Positions 31,134 to 38,820 of a stretch of 64,000 bases of DNA are shown here, piece after piece. Source of the DNA: Dongia_B sp035539215 (lineage in GTDB: Bacteria > Pseudomonadota > Alphaproteobacteria > Dongiales > Dongiaceae); NCBI GenBank assembly GCA_035539215.1, contig DATLIX010000215.1, positions 1-64,000 on the forward strand. Direction: 5' to 3'. A program made the translations under genes and the position numbers. Under the pieces are notes generated by a model. The model did no database searches. It was not told the DNA's origin and was given only the letters and a program-made list of their open reading frames with translations. Positions within the stretch are counted from its first letter, which is position 1; every line of letters begins with the position of its first letter.

Positions 31134-31306
31134 CATGCCACAATTGAAGAAAATCAGCCGCTTAGCGAGAGTGCGACAGTCGGCGAATGTCCCAGCATTC
31201 CGCACCTTTTCCTCAGCCCATTGTCGCACCTTTTCGAGGCCGCGAGCGGTCTTGACTCCTACCTGCCACATGAGAACGATATGCGAACATTTCAGCGGGG
31301 GAAGCC

Positions 31307-31552
31307 ATGGGCGAAAAGATGTCGGCAGAGATCAAAAAGGCGCTGGCTTTTGATCTCAGGATGGAACTGCAGAAGCGCTTGAGCCCAGCCAAACGACGCG
31401 CGCACCAGATCGACCCCGAGATATTGGCCGGCTGGCTAGCAGACCATATCGAGGCATCGAACTGGATCATCCGCCGCGGCGAACCGCTCAAGGCCCATTC
31501 CATCAGCTATGACCTGCCGGTGAGGAACGAACGACCGGACAGCAAAGCGTGA
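31307..31552 (+). CDS. Small phage protein of unknown function
   Basis: 81 residues with GGGGGAAG before the ATG; an ATG at 31319 is an alternative. Last gene of the rightward arm, beyond the putative attP. No domain recognised. Confidence 0.5.
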   Translation: MGEKMSAEIKKALAFDLRMELQKRLSPAKRRAHQIDPEILAGWLADHIEASNWIIRRGEPLKAHSISYDLPVRNERPDSKA

Positions 31553-31558
31553 GCGGGA

Positions 31559-31726
31559 TCAGGGCTGACAGGTGATTGTAGACTGCCTAGCAGGATCGGC
31601 GCCAGCCGCCGCAATTGCCTGACACATCGCCTTATTGGTGGTTTTGCTGCTATCCATCCTGAGGACAGCAACAGTCACAATAGTCGCCGCCAGACCGGCA
31701 AGCAGAATCGTTTGCCCCGTTGTCAT
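31559..31726 (-). CDS. Small membrane protein (55 aa)
   Basis: MTTGQTILLAGLAATIVTVAVLRMDSS... with one membrane helix or an uncleaved signal and two Cys in the tail. It follows the acyltransferase gene by nine bases and has GAGGATGTGGG before the ATG. Ends convergently, seven bases from the previous plus-strand gene. Confidence 0.45.
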   Translation of the reverse strand: MTTGQTILLAGLAATIVTVAVLRMDSSKTTNKAMCQAIAAAGADPARQSTITCQP

Positions 31727-31735
31727 CCCACATCC

Positions 31736-32815
31736 TCATTCTGCCAGGGCGGGAACCTTATGTGATGCATCCATTGGGCGCAACTGCATGAACGGCCGCT
31801 CCAAGGCGATATGCAGGAGATTGGCGAGAAGGAATGAGATCGCCAGCGACCAGAGATAGTTTGTCGGCGTGATCGCCACGAAGATGAACCAGACGGCCGG
31901 CACCAGCATGTGGGTGAGATAGAGCGCATATGTCCGCGTGCTGAGCAGCCGGATCAGGCCGCCGATCACATTCGGCGCCGGCAGCATCATCGCCGCCGGG
32001 ATCAGCATGGCGCAGGCCATCGGCACCAGGGACAGCAGCCAGATCTTGCTGAAAAAGCCGTCCGGCGCGGCGATATAATGAACGGCGCACCACAGCAAGG
32101 TCACAAGGCCGATGGCCGCGACCAGCAGCGCATTCCGGCGGGTAAAGAATCCCCGCTGGCAGAGCCAATAGATCGCCGCCCCATAGACAAAGACATCCGC
32201 CCGGAGGAACGTCGCGCGGCGATAGGCGCTATCCTCGGTCAGGGATCCGTCGTCGACCTGCAGATATACCCAGAGCCGCGCCAAAATGGTCGCGACGATG
32301 ACTGCGGCGCCAAGGCAGATCCAGAATATCGGCGATCGGCGCCACCGGCCGGTCAGCAGCGCCACCAGCGGGCAGCCGAAATAGAACAGCTCCTCGATCG
32401 ACAGCGACCACGAGACAAGGAAAAAGGAGAAATAGCCATGGTCATTGGGCCGGCCGGCGGTCAGGTCCGATAGAAAGAAAACGAACTGCCAGGGTGCCAC
32501 GAACGATCCGCCGGTCCAGCTCGGCGGATATCGCAGGGCGGCATAGACGAGGAAAGCGGCGAGGGTCAGGTAATAGAGCGGGAAGATCCGCAGCCAGCGG
32601 TTCAGCATGAAAGCCCGCAATGCCGGCCAAGTCGAGATGCCATCGAACCGCTCGACCATCATCTGGGCAATCAGGAAGCCGCTCAGCGCGAAGAACAGAT
32701 CGACGCTCAACATGGAGGGAATCTGCTCGCCAGGGAATGTCTTCGGCGCATGGACCGTCACCACCATGAGGATGGCGGCGGCTCGCATCAGGTCGAGGCC
32801 GAAATTGCGCTGCAG
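31736..32815 (-). CDS. Membrane O-acyltransferase (acyltransferase family 3)
   Basis: About 359 residues, about ten membrane helices. The family N-terminus LQRNFGLDLMRAAAILMVVTVHAP is present only if translation starts upstream of the ATG at 32788, at CTG (32815) or ATC (32818), since AGGAG lies just before these; the His in TVHAP is the expected catalytic one. Such enzymes O-acetylate cell-surface sugars; prophage copies change O-antigen and exclude related phages. Internal SIEELFYFGCP and LTHMLVP segments also fit. Confidence 0.85.
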   Translation of the reverse strand: MQRNFGLDLMRAAAILMVVTVHAPKTFPGEQIPSMLSVDLFFALSGFLIAQMMVERFDGISTWPALRAFMLNRWLRIFPLYYLTLAAFLVYAALRYPPSWTGGSFVAPWQFVFFLSDLTAGRPNDHGYFSFFLVSWSLSIEELFYFGCPLVALLTGRWRRSPIFWICLGAAVIVATILARLWVYLQVDDGSLTEDSAYRRATFLRADVFVYGAAIYWLCQRGFFTRRNALLVAAIGLVTLLWCAVHYIAAPDGFFSKIWLLSLVPMACAMLIPAAMMLPAPNVIGGLIRLLSTRTYALYLTHMLVPAVWFIFVAITPTNYLWSLAISFLLANLLHIALERPFMQLRPMDASHKVPALAE

Positions 32816-32825
32816 GATGTTCTCC

Positions 32826-32841
32826 TATCCAGGCGGATAGA
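32826..32841. promoter_or_regulatory. Dyad over the acyltransferase ribosome-binding site
   Basis: CTATCC-AGGC-GGATAG, a perfect 6-bp inverted repeat whose end overlaps the AGGAG ahead of the acyltransferase. It could hide the ribosome-binding site in RNA or bind a regulator, fitting a gene kept low in the lytic cycle. Confidence 0.35.
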
Positions 32842-32872
32842 ATAGCAGCAAAGTCTCAATCGGAAAATCCAC

Positions 32873-33142
32873 CTAGGAATGGTTAACGCTTGGCAGCTTT
32901 GAGCGCTGATATTCGTCCCATTCCAGGTCGAATTGCGCCCGGCTGACCCCGCGAGCCTCGGCCGTCAGCCAGAAGGTCTCACGCGGCGGCATCCGCCCGG
33001 CCTGGACGGCTTCCGGGCGCCAGCCGCAGGCGAAGCAAGCCAGATGCGATACGCCACGCACCAGGCCGCCATCGTAGTAGAGCCGGCCGCCTCTGCAGTT
33101 ATGGCAATCGTCGCCCACCGAGGGTTTCACCGCGTCGGTCAT
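32873..33142 (-). CDS. Zinc-ribbon phage protein
   Basis: 89 residues. DCHNCRGGRLYYDGG and ACFACGWRPEAV give two CxxC knuckles about 20 residues apart, a zinc ribbon. The C-terminus is helical. Coupled to the upstream small lipoprotein gene by an ATGA overlap. Function unknown. Confidence 0.6.
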   Translation of the reverse strand: MTDAVKPSVGDDCHNCRGGRLYYDGGLVRGVSHLACFACGWRPEAVQAGRMPPRETFWLTAEARGVSRAQFDLEWDEYQRSKLPSVNHS

Positions 33143-33252
33143 ATATGGATGGTCAGGATCTTGAGGGAGAAGCCGTGATCCTGATGCCGGACCAGCAGCG
33201 CTGCGCAGCCGGCGAGCGCCAGGGCGGCCGCAAGCGCAATGACGCGGATCAT
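33139..33252 (-). CDS. Small lipoprotein or membrane peptide (37 aa)
   Basis: MIRVIALAAALALAGCAALLVRHQ... has a lipobox-like LALAGC after a short hydrophobic stretch. Its ATG overlaps the Rz1-like stop and its stop overlaps the next start. It may be an accessory lysis peptide. Confidence 0.45.
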   Translation of the reverse strand: MIRVIALAAALALAGCAALLVRHQDHGFSLKILTIHI

Positions 33253-33539
33253 TCCGGTGCTCCCCGATAAAGCTTATCGATCGCGTTCAGCTTGCCTTCG
33301 TTGCAGTCGCCCCTCGCCTGCTCGCGCTTCCACAATCCGGCAAGATCGACGTCATTGACGACCTCGGCCGGATCATAGTCGACCTTCGGGCAGGGCCGGC
33401 GCAGCTCGTCGGGAAGCGGCTTATAGACGTAGACGGTCTTAGTGCCTGCCGGGAGCGGCGGGAGTGGTTCCGGCTTGCCCGCTGCGCAGGACGTCAAGAA
33501 CAATAGGGCCAAGAGGCCGCACCTGGTCGGGATGCGCAT
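33249..33539 (-). CDS. Rz1-like outer-membrane spanin lipoprotein
   Basis: 96 residues. Signal with lipobox LLFLTSCAAG (mature Cys near residue 18), then a proline-rich KPEPLPPLPAGTK stretch as in Rz1 proteins. It starts inside the Rz-like gene in another frame (101-base overlap), the classical nested Rz/Rz1 layout. The mature part is longer than lambda Rz1. Confidence 0.75.
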   Translation of the reverse strand: MRIPTRCGLLALLFLTSCAAGKPEPLPPLPAGTKTVYVYKPLPDELRRPCPKVDYDPAEVVNDVDLAGLWKREQARGDCNEGKLNAIDKLYRGAPE

Positions 33540-33912
33540 GAGCCTGCTCCTTCAATCGTTTCAGTTGGATCTGGAGATTGGCGACGGCCGCCGCTTGGGC
33601 ATCGGCATTCGCCTGGGCGGCCTGGTCAGCGGCAGCAGCATCGGCGACGCGCTGGGCGAGCTGCTTGTTCAGGCTGGCGATCTCGGCATCCTGCTCGCTG
33701 CTATGAGCCGTCCAGCGGGTGACATCCGACTGCGCGATGCCGAGATCATGCTTGGCTGAGGTGGTTTCCGTTTCGGCGGCATGCAGGCGCGAGGTCTGCA
33801 CCCAGACGGCACCGCCGAGACCGGCGATGATGAGACCAGCGATCGCCCAAGGCAGCCAGACCGACGTGCCACCGGTGACAGAAGCGAGCCCGGTCTTGAC
33901 GAGGCCGGTCAC
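33439..33912 (-). CDS. Rz-like inner-membrane spanin
   Basis: 157 residues. One membrane helix at 19-40 (WLPWAIAGLIIAGLGGAVWV) followed by a long periplasmic coiled coil (45-125, Ala/Gln/Asp-rich). With the overlapping lipoprotein it would fuse inner and outer membranes at the end of lysis. ATGA overlap with the papain-like protease gene. Confidence 0.75.
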   Translation of the reverse strand: MTGLVKTGLASVTGGTSVWLPWAIAGLIIAGLGGAVWVQTSRLHAAETETTSAKHDLGIAQSDVTRWTAHSSEQDAEIASLNKQLAQRVADAAAADQAAQANADAQAAAVANLQIQLKRLKEQAHAHPDQVRPLGPIVLDVLRSGQAGTTPAAPGRH

Positions 33913-34679
33913 AGCTGGCTCCCGGCGCGGATGGTCCAGAAATCGTCGGCGAGCTGCGGATTGCCGATATAGTCGTAGGGCATCGTGAAATAGCCCTTCA
34001 GGCCCCAGCCAGCGCCCCAGCTGTTCCTGACCTTCACCCGCTTGGTCCCGTCGTCATAGCCGACCGCCAGCACGGCATGGCCGCCCAGCGCCCGTTCCGT
34101 CGGTTTCGGCATGTTCAGCTTGCCGGTCCTGGCGACGGCATCGCTCTCGAAGCCGTCATAGACCGTGAAGCCGAACACGACCGGGAAGCCGGCCGCCAGG
34201 CAGGCCCGCAGCGCATTGATGCCGATGACGCGGCTATAGCTGGTGATCTTGCGGCCGCTGGCATCGGCATAGGCGGCTGCCGGCGGCCGCTGCTTGAACT
34301 TGGCGATGACATAGGGCCAGAGATCTTCAGAGCAGACGCCGATCTGGTGCAAGAACTTGACGCCGTCGCGGATCTGCGCGCCGCTATCCTGGTTGATGGT
34401 ATGCTCGATCGCCCGCTCGCCGTAATAGATGAAGAGCCGGCTAATATCCTTGAACGGCGTGCCGTCGACATCCTCGAGAAATTCGAGGGCGCCGGCGAGC
34501 GCATTGGCGGTGCAGCTGCCGAGATCGCCTTGATCCTCGACCGGCGAGCATTTCGCCGAGAGATCGACCTTCGTCGGCAGCGCTAGACGGCGCTTCACCT
34601 GATAGACATCATCGCGGTGATCCGGCAGGTCCGGGATCCAGTCGTAACGCCGGCCGATATTGCTTTTAAGTCTGTCCAT
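33909..34679 (-). CDS. Papain-family (C1) cysteine protease
   Basis: 256 residues. The complete papain-type catalytic set is visible: Gln50 and Cys56 in VEDQGDLGSCTANA, His201 in GGHAVLAVGYDD and Asn219 in RNSWGAGWG. It starts near the mature end without a long propeptide or signal sequence. Papain-like enzymes are rare in phage lysis cassettes; here it sits between transglycosylase and spanin genes. Possible targets are cell-envelope peptides, host proteins or phage tail proteins. Confidence 0.9.
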   Translation of the reverse strand: MDRLKSNIGRRYDWIPDLPDHRDDVYQVKRRLALPTKVDLSAKCSPVEDQGDLGSCTANALAGALEFLEDVDGTPFKDISRLFIYYGERAIEHTINQDSGAQIRDGVKFLHQIGVCSEDLWPYVIAKFKQRPPAAAYADASGRKITSYSRVIGINALRACLAAGFPVVFGFTVYDGFESDAVARTGKLNMPKPTERALGGHAVLAVGYDDGTKRVKVRNSWGAGWGLKGYFTMPYDYIGNPQLADDFWTIRAGSQL

Positions 34680-34745
34680 GACAAAGCTCCGCTCTCTGCT
34701 GCCGTTCAGGCGGCGCGGTTGAAGGATCGGAAATTCAGGCTGTGA

Positions 34746-35339
34746 TCAGTGCGGCGTGCTGAGGATCTGCCGGCGCCAGTCGGCGATCCGCGTCACGTAG
34801 TCGATGGTCTGCTGGGCATTGGCGGCGCCGGTGATCTGCGCCAGGCAGGCCTTGATTTCATCCCAGGCCAAGGCGCCATGGCAGGCGTCCTGGGCTTCGA
34901 TGATGTGGCCGGTGCCGGCGTTGTAGCTTGCCTGGGCCAGCTTCTGGCGCTCCTCGATCGTGCGCTTGAAGGTCCAGGCGAGCTGCATCCGCCGCATATA
35001 GAAGGCACCACCATAGATCGAATGGCGCGGCGAATGCGGGCTGACATTGCCCCAGTGCAGCTGGCGCGTTATTTCTGCCCATGTAGCTGGCATCGTCTGC
35101 GCCAGCCCCCTTGCGCCCACCGGAGACATTGCTTGCGGGTCCAGGCGGCTTTCCTGGTAGAGCTGCGCCTTCCACCAGGTCCAATCCGGCCCTTCAGGCC
35201 AGAACTGAGCGACCGCACCGCGGATGTCAGAATCGTACCGTGGCGTAAACTGTGCCGACCAGGAAGGCGAGGCCAATCCAGCGGCCAGTGTAATAGATAG
35301 CCAGAGCCAGAGTGTTCTGCTTGAGAAGTGGAGCGACAT
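34746..35339 (-). CDS. Lytic transglycosylase (SLT), phage endolysin
   Basis: 197 residues. N-terminal signal (LWLWLSITLAAGLASPSWSA), then an SLT domain with Glu63 in YQESRLDP, SPVGARGLAQTMPATW and ASYNAGTGHI. It cleaves peptidoglycan. The signal suggests Sec export (signal-arrest type endolysin). The first 113 bases overlap the upstream membrane protein gene in another frame, and the signal sequence lies in that overlap, so the long start is preferred. Confidence 0.85.
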   Translation of the reverse strand: MSLHFSSRTLWLWLSITLAAGLASPSWSAQFTPRYDSDIRGAVAQFWPEGPDWTWWKAQLYQESRLDPQAMSPVGARGLAQTMPATWAEITRQLHWGNVSPHSPRHSIYGGAFYMRRMQLAWTFKRTIEERQKLAQASYNAGTGHIIEAQDACHGALAWDEIKACLAQITGAANAQQTIDYVTRIADWRRQILSTPH

Positions 35340-35586
35340 CTTTTTTAAACCTCGTTTCGGAGAGCCAGTCCAGCCAGCGTGAGCACAGCCAGAGCGTCGT
35401 CACGGCCATAAAGACGAAGAGTGCCGCCGCGACAGTGTTCTTGATGCCGAGACCAATGCTGTCGGCATTGATGATGAGCGCTCCGGCGATTACCGCAGCC
35501 AGGACCAGGAACGGGATCAGGACCCAGCGGGTGATATGGCCGAGGCCCTTCCAGAGATTTTCGAGGGTGAGCAGGCTTTTCAGCAT
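35227..35586 (-). CDS. Multi-pass membrane protein, holin candidate
   Basis: 119 residues with three or four hydrophobic segments (WVLIPFLVLAAVIAGALII, AALFVFMAVTTLWL, LAIYYTGRWIGLAFLVG). Directly upstream of, and overlapping, the endolysin. Fits a holin or lysis regulator. Confidence 0.55.
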   Translation of the reverse strand: MLKSLLTLENLWKGLGHITRWVLIPFLVLAAVIAGALIINADSIGLGIKNTVAAALFVFMAVTTLWLCSRWLDWLSETRFKKDVAPLLKQNTLALAIYYTGRWIGLAFLVGTVYATVRF

Positions 35587-35622
35587 GATGCTTGCCTTTC
35601 AGGCTGGTTGATGGGGTCGTTA

Positions 35623-35979
35623 TCAGGTGCCGCGGCCAAGCACCGATTGAAGATCGTCGATTGACACCGCCATGCCGATCTCGACGCAGCCGTGATAAAG
35701 GACCATGGCGTACCAGTTGCCGGGATCGCCATCGGCCCTTAAGGCGGCGACGTCATCGCCCTTCATTTCCGGATGACCGGCTCTCTTGGCGAGATAGGGC
35801 ACCAGAAGTGCTGCTTCCGCTGGTGACGCGATGATCAGTGTGAAGTGTTGCCTGGGGTTGTTGGCCGCGATATGCATGACGACGGCTTGCAGCGGAATGC
35901 AGGCTGGCGCCGGATCGGCTCTGGCGGCCGCGCAGAGCAGCAAAAAGGCGGCCGAAGCCGCCGCGATCAAGATCCTCAT
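35623..35979 (-). CDS. Exported protein of unknown function in the lysis cassette
   Basis: 118 residues from the ATG at 35979 with GGAG nearby. Cleavable signal (LIAAASAAFLLLCAAARA), then two Cys and a compact domain. Unknown role; could modulate lysis or superinfection. Confidence 0.55.
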   Translation of the reverse strand: MRILIAAASAAFLLLCAAARADPAPACIPLQAVVMHIAANNPRQHFTLIIASPAEAALLVPYLAKRAGHPEMKGDDVAALRADGDPGNWYAMVLYHGCVEIGMAVSIDDLQSVLGRGT

Positions 35980-35993
35980 GGATGATCTCCTGT

Positions 35994-36227
35994 TCATGGA
36001 GCGAGAATATCGAGGTCGTCTTCGTCGGCCTTTTTGGCCGCTGTCGTATCCGGCTTTTTGCGATTGCTCCAGATCCGCCAGACGGCATGGATGCCGACGA
36101 TGGCGCCGCACACCGCGGCGATGATGCTGGCGACCCAGCCGATGTTGTTCAGCAGCGAAACCCAAAAGGGCGTCGTCATCAGACCCGCCCCCAAGGTTGC
36201 TTCGGTCCTGATGCTCAGGTGATCCAT
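35994..36227 (-). CDS. Single-pass membrane protein, second holin candidate
   Basis: 77 residues. Helix at about 27-52 (IGWVASIIAAVCGAIVGIHAVWRIW) and a charged C-terminal tail (KKADEDDLDI). GGAGGGGAAAAAG precedes the ATG. Could be a pinholin, antiholin or spanin-associated protein. Confidence 0.5.
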   Translation of the reverse strand: MDHLSIRTEATLGAGLMTTPFWVSLLNNIGWVASIIAAVCGAIVGIHAVWRIWSNRKKPDTTAAKKADEDDLDILAP

Positions 36228-36246
36228 TCTTTTTCCCCTCCAGGCA

Positions 36247-36268
36247 TAAAAAAACCGCCCGACGGCGG
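36247..36268 (-). terminator. Intrinsic terminator after the tail genes
   Basis: On the minus strand CCGCC-GTCG-GGCGG (36268-36255) followed by an 8-base T-rich tract (TTTTTTTA, 36254-36247). It separates the fibre genes from the lysis cassette, so lysis genes depend on read-through, antitermination or another promoter. Confidence 0.7.
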
Positions 36269-36292
36269 CCGAGAGCGACTATTTGGCAGGCA

Positions 36293-36991
36293 TCAGGTCA
36301 GGTCGCCGCTGGCGAGCCATGTATCGGTATCGATCTTGGTGATGCGGATTTCAGAATATTGCGCCCGCGATGTCAGACTGCGCGCTGTCAGGATCGTCAC
36401 GCCTGTACCGGCAGCGAGGGATATCTGGCCGGTCCCCTTCTGCATGAACCAGATGCGCGTGCCGATATCCATCGGCGAATCCTGGTTCGAGGCGATAATC
36501 ATCGCGCTCGGCGTGCTGGCCGTGCAGAAGATATAGGCGCCGGCGTCGCCTGACAGGATGAGATGATTGCCGGCGACCGAATACGGCATCACCTTCCCCG
36601 GAACGTCCATGCGATCGAGACCATTCGCCGTGCCGTTGGTATAGACGAATATCGTCTGCCCTGGGTAGAGCGTGATCGTTGTCGAGCCACGCTCGATCAA
36701 GACCGGTTGCGTATTCGATGCTGACGATCGAAGAATGACCAGGCGCTTGATCGGATTATTGCCGAGGATCACCGCCCGGCCAGCCGTCGTCGCACCGATG
36801 ATCCGGAAGCGCATATGCTGCCGATAGTTGTCATCGGTAACCGTCTGGTTGGCTGATGTGACGTCGACGTCCAGCGTATCGCAGAGCGCCGCTTCGAGAA
36901 GATCGATCCCGCCGTTGATCGGCACTTCCTTGTCATTCTGAGACTCGGATACGTGGGGAATTGCCAGGATCGGACTATATGAGATGGGCAT
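36293..36991 (-). CDS. Tail fibre-associated structural protein
   Basis: 232 residues, Thr/Ser/Ile-rich and beta-strand-like throughout (TTITLYPGQTIFVYTNGTANGL, SGDAGAYIFCTAS). The last gene before the terminator. Composition and position fit a distal fibre or tail-spike accessory protein. Confidence 0.55.
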   Translation of the reverse strand: MPISYSPILAIPHVSESQNDKEVPINGGIDLLEAALCDTLDVDVTSANQTVTDDNYRQHMRFRIIGATTAGRAVILGNNPIKRLVILRSSASNTQPVLIERGSTTITLYPGQTIFVYTNGTANGLDRMDVPGKVMPYSVAGNHLILSGDAGAYIFCTASTPSAMIIASNQDSPMDIGTRIWFMQKGTGQISLAAGTGVTILTARSLTSRAQYSEIRITKIDTDTWLASGDLT

Positions 36992-37001
36992 ACTGACCTG
37001 C

Positions 37002-37253
37002 CTATGTGATCACGAAGAAGAATGGTGCGGTGTTTGTTGCGGTCATGGTCCAGACCTCGATCCCCAAGAAACCGGCCTGATACCGTGTTCCGGCCGTCGC
37101 GGTCGGGGCCCATAGCTCAATGAAGAAGTCCGTCAGTTGCATAGCCGGCGTCATCACCGACCAGACTTCACCGACGATCTCCGTCGCCTGATATGCGGGT
37201 GTCGCGAGAGACCAGACCTCGGCAAAAATCTCAGTTGTGCGGAAGTCGGTCAT
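37002..37253 (-). CDS. Small tail protein with internal repeats
   Basis: 83 residues with three near-repeats: TEIFAEVWSLATPAYQA, TEIVGEVWSVMTPAMQL and TDFFIELWAPTATAG, then a fourth weaker one (LGIEVWTMTATN). Short beta-hairpin repeats, probably part of the fibre tip. The start overlaps the fibre-gene stop. Confidence 0.55.
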   Translation of the reverse strand: MTDFRTTEIFAEVWSLATPAYQATEIVGEVWSVMTPAMQLTDFFIELWAPTATAGTRYQAGFLGIEVWTMTATNTAPFFFVIT

Positions 37254-38773
37254 CAGGCGGCGACTTTAAGTCCGGCCTGCAGGGCGTTGATCGCGGCAGA
37301 GGTCCAGGCCACCCCGGTATTCGGGTCAGTATCCTGTACCATCACGAGATTTGACATCGTGGTTGACAGAACAGCAGTCGCGCTGTCCTGGCTGGTCGCC
37401 CCCGATTTCATGGTGAGGGCACCAGACCTGGCACCGGAGTCCGATTTCGAGACAAAACCACGCAGCGAAAGACCCAGGATTGAGGCCGGGGTGGCGGCGA
37501 GATCATCGAAATCATAGAGGTCGTAGTGACCGACCGTGCTGTCGAAGACATAGGTCGTCGTTCCGTCTTCGGTGAGTTCCTGGACGCAGCCGGAATTCGT
37601 CGCCGTGATCGTGCCGAACAGGACAGGATCGGTTGCGGTACTGCCGGCTGGCGTCATAGTCGCCGGGAATCCTGACGCATAAGCCTGTGTCTGGATATAG
37701 GTCGTTGAAGAGCCGGTGGCGCCCTTCAACGTGCAGTTCGTATCCGTGAGGATCGCGAGGTAATACTGATGCGCGATTCTGAGAAGTGGTGGCGATGAGA
37801 ACGTGAAATCGTTCGTCCCGATGATGGGATTGGTGACCTGGTTAGACGTTGCTATGAGCGTTCCGGGAACACCAGCGGCACCATCGCTGTCATAGAGAGC
37901 AATCTTGGCATTGCCGGTCATCGCGGCGTTGAAATTTGCCGTTGCCTTGCCGAGCGTGCCGCCGACCGGAGTCGTGATGATCCTGGCAACACGGATCTGC
38001 CCGGCAGTGATGGCTAGCGTATTGGTGCTGACCTGTGTCTGTTCGCCGAAGTTGGTTGAAGTCGCCGGGCTCGGGGCGAATTGCTTCTGTGCTGTATCGG
38101 CCGAGGGGCGGATGATATTGGCGCGGATATCACCGACCCAGTTGTTCCATGGGGCACTTCCCGAACTGTCGAAGAAAGCGAGGTGCTGGCAGAAGACAAC
38201 GCTGGTCGTGCCATTCAGAACGGTCTGATTTAAGACAACAACATTCCCATAACTATTCGCCGAGGATTTGATGTTGAGCCCAGTTGCCGCGAAGTCGTCC
38301 GACGAATTGCCGTTGAGCCGGATATGCACCTCGCCAGCAGATCCGTCGATCACGGTCTTGATCTGGATATGCGTCCAAGCGTTTGCCGAAAAGACACCAG
38401 TAAAGGTCTGAACCACGGTCCCGGCATTGCCGCCGCGCCGCACTACAACGGCACCGTCTGACCTAAGGCAGATAGTTACCTGTGCCGTCGCACCATCGAG
38501 ATATTGGACGCCGATGACCTCGTTCGTCCCGGAAAATGCTGCATTCCAGATGAAGGCGAAGGCAGCGAAGATCGTCTGCTGGTTCGATGTCATCGCCTTT
38601 TGCAACATGACGCCAGCGGTTCCACCAGAGGCGGAACGTATAGACTGCCCCTCACCGAACCGCGTTGTCGCCGATGACAAGGTGAGGGATGAATTTACTA
38701 CGTCCCAATAAGACAGGCCGGCATCAGTGATAGAAGCATATGGCGCGAAACTATCGCGGATGATGAGTGCCAT
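37253..38773 (-). CDS. Tail fibre / receptor-binding protein with concanavalin-like domain
   Basis: 506 residues. Residues 1-210 look like a LamG/concanavalin A-like jelly roll (FGEGQSIRSASGGTAGVML, THIQIKTVIDGSAGEVHIRLNG, VVFCQHLAFFDSSG); the C-terminal part is beta-rich with Thr/Asp repeats. Probably binds surface sugars on the host. Downstream of the tail hub as usual for receptor-binding proteins. Confidence 0.65.
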   Translation of the reverse strand: MALIIRDSFAPYASITDAGLSYWDVVNSSLTLSSATTRFGEGQSIRSASGGTAGVMLQKAMTSNQQTIFAAFAFIWNAAFSGTNEVIGVQYLDGATAQVTICLRSDGAVVVRRGGNAGTVVQTFTGVFSANAWTHIQIKTVIDGSAGEVHIRLNGNSSDDFAATGLNIKSSANSYGNVVVLNQTVLNGTTSVVFCQHLAFFDSSGSAPWNNWVGDIRANIIRPSADTAQKQFAPSPATSTNFGEQTQVSTNTLAITAGQIRVARIITTPVGGTLGKATANFNAAMTGNAKIALYDSDGAAGVPGTLIATSNQVTNPIIGTNDFTFSSPPLLRIAHQYYLAILTDTNCTLKGATGSSTTYIQTQAYASGFPATMTPAGSTATDPVLFGTITATNSGCVQELTEDGTTTYVFDSTVGHYDLYDFDDLAATPASILGLSLRGFVSKSDSGARSGALTMKSGATSQDSATAVLSTTMSNLVMVQDTDPNTGVAWTSAAINALQAGLKVAA

Positions 38774-38820
38774 CGCGTTAAGGCCTTTCGGCGGCGCTTC
38801 TCGCGCCGATGTGAGATGGT

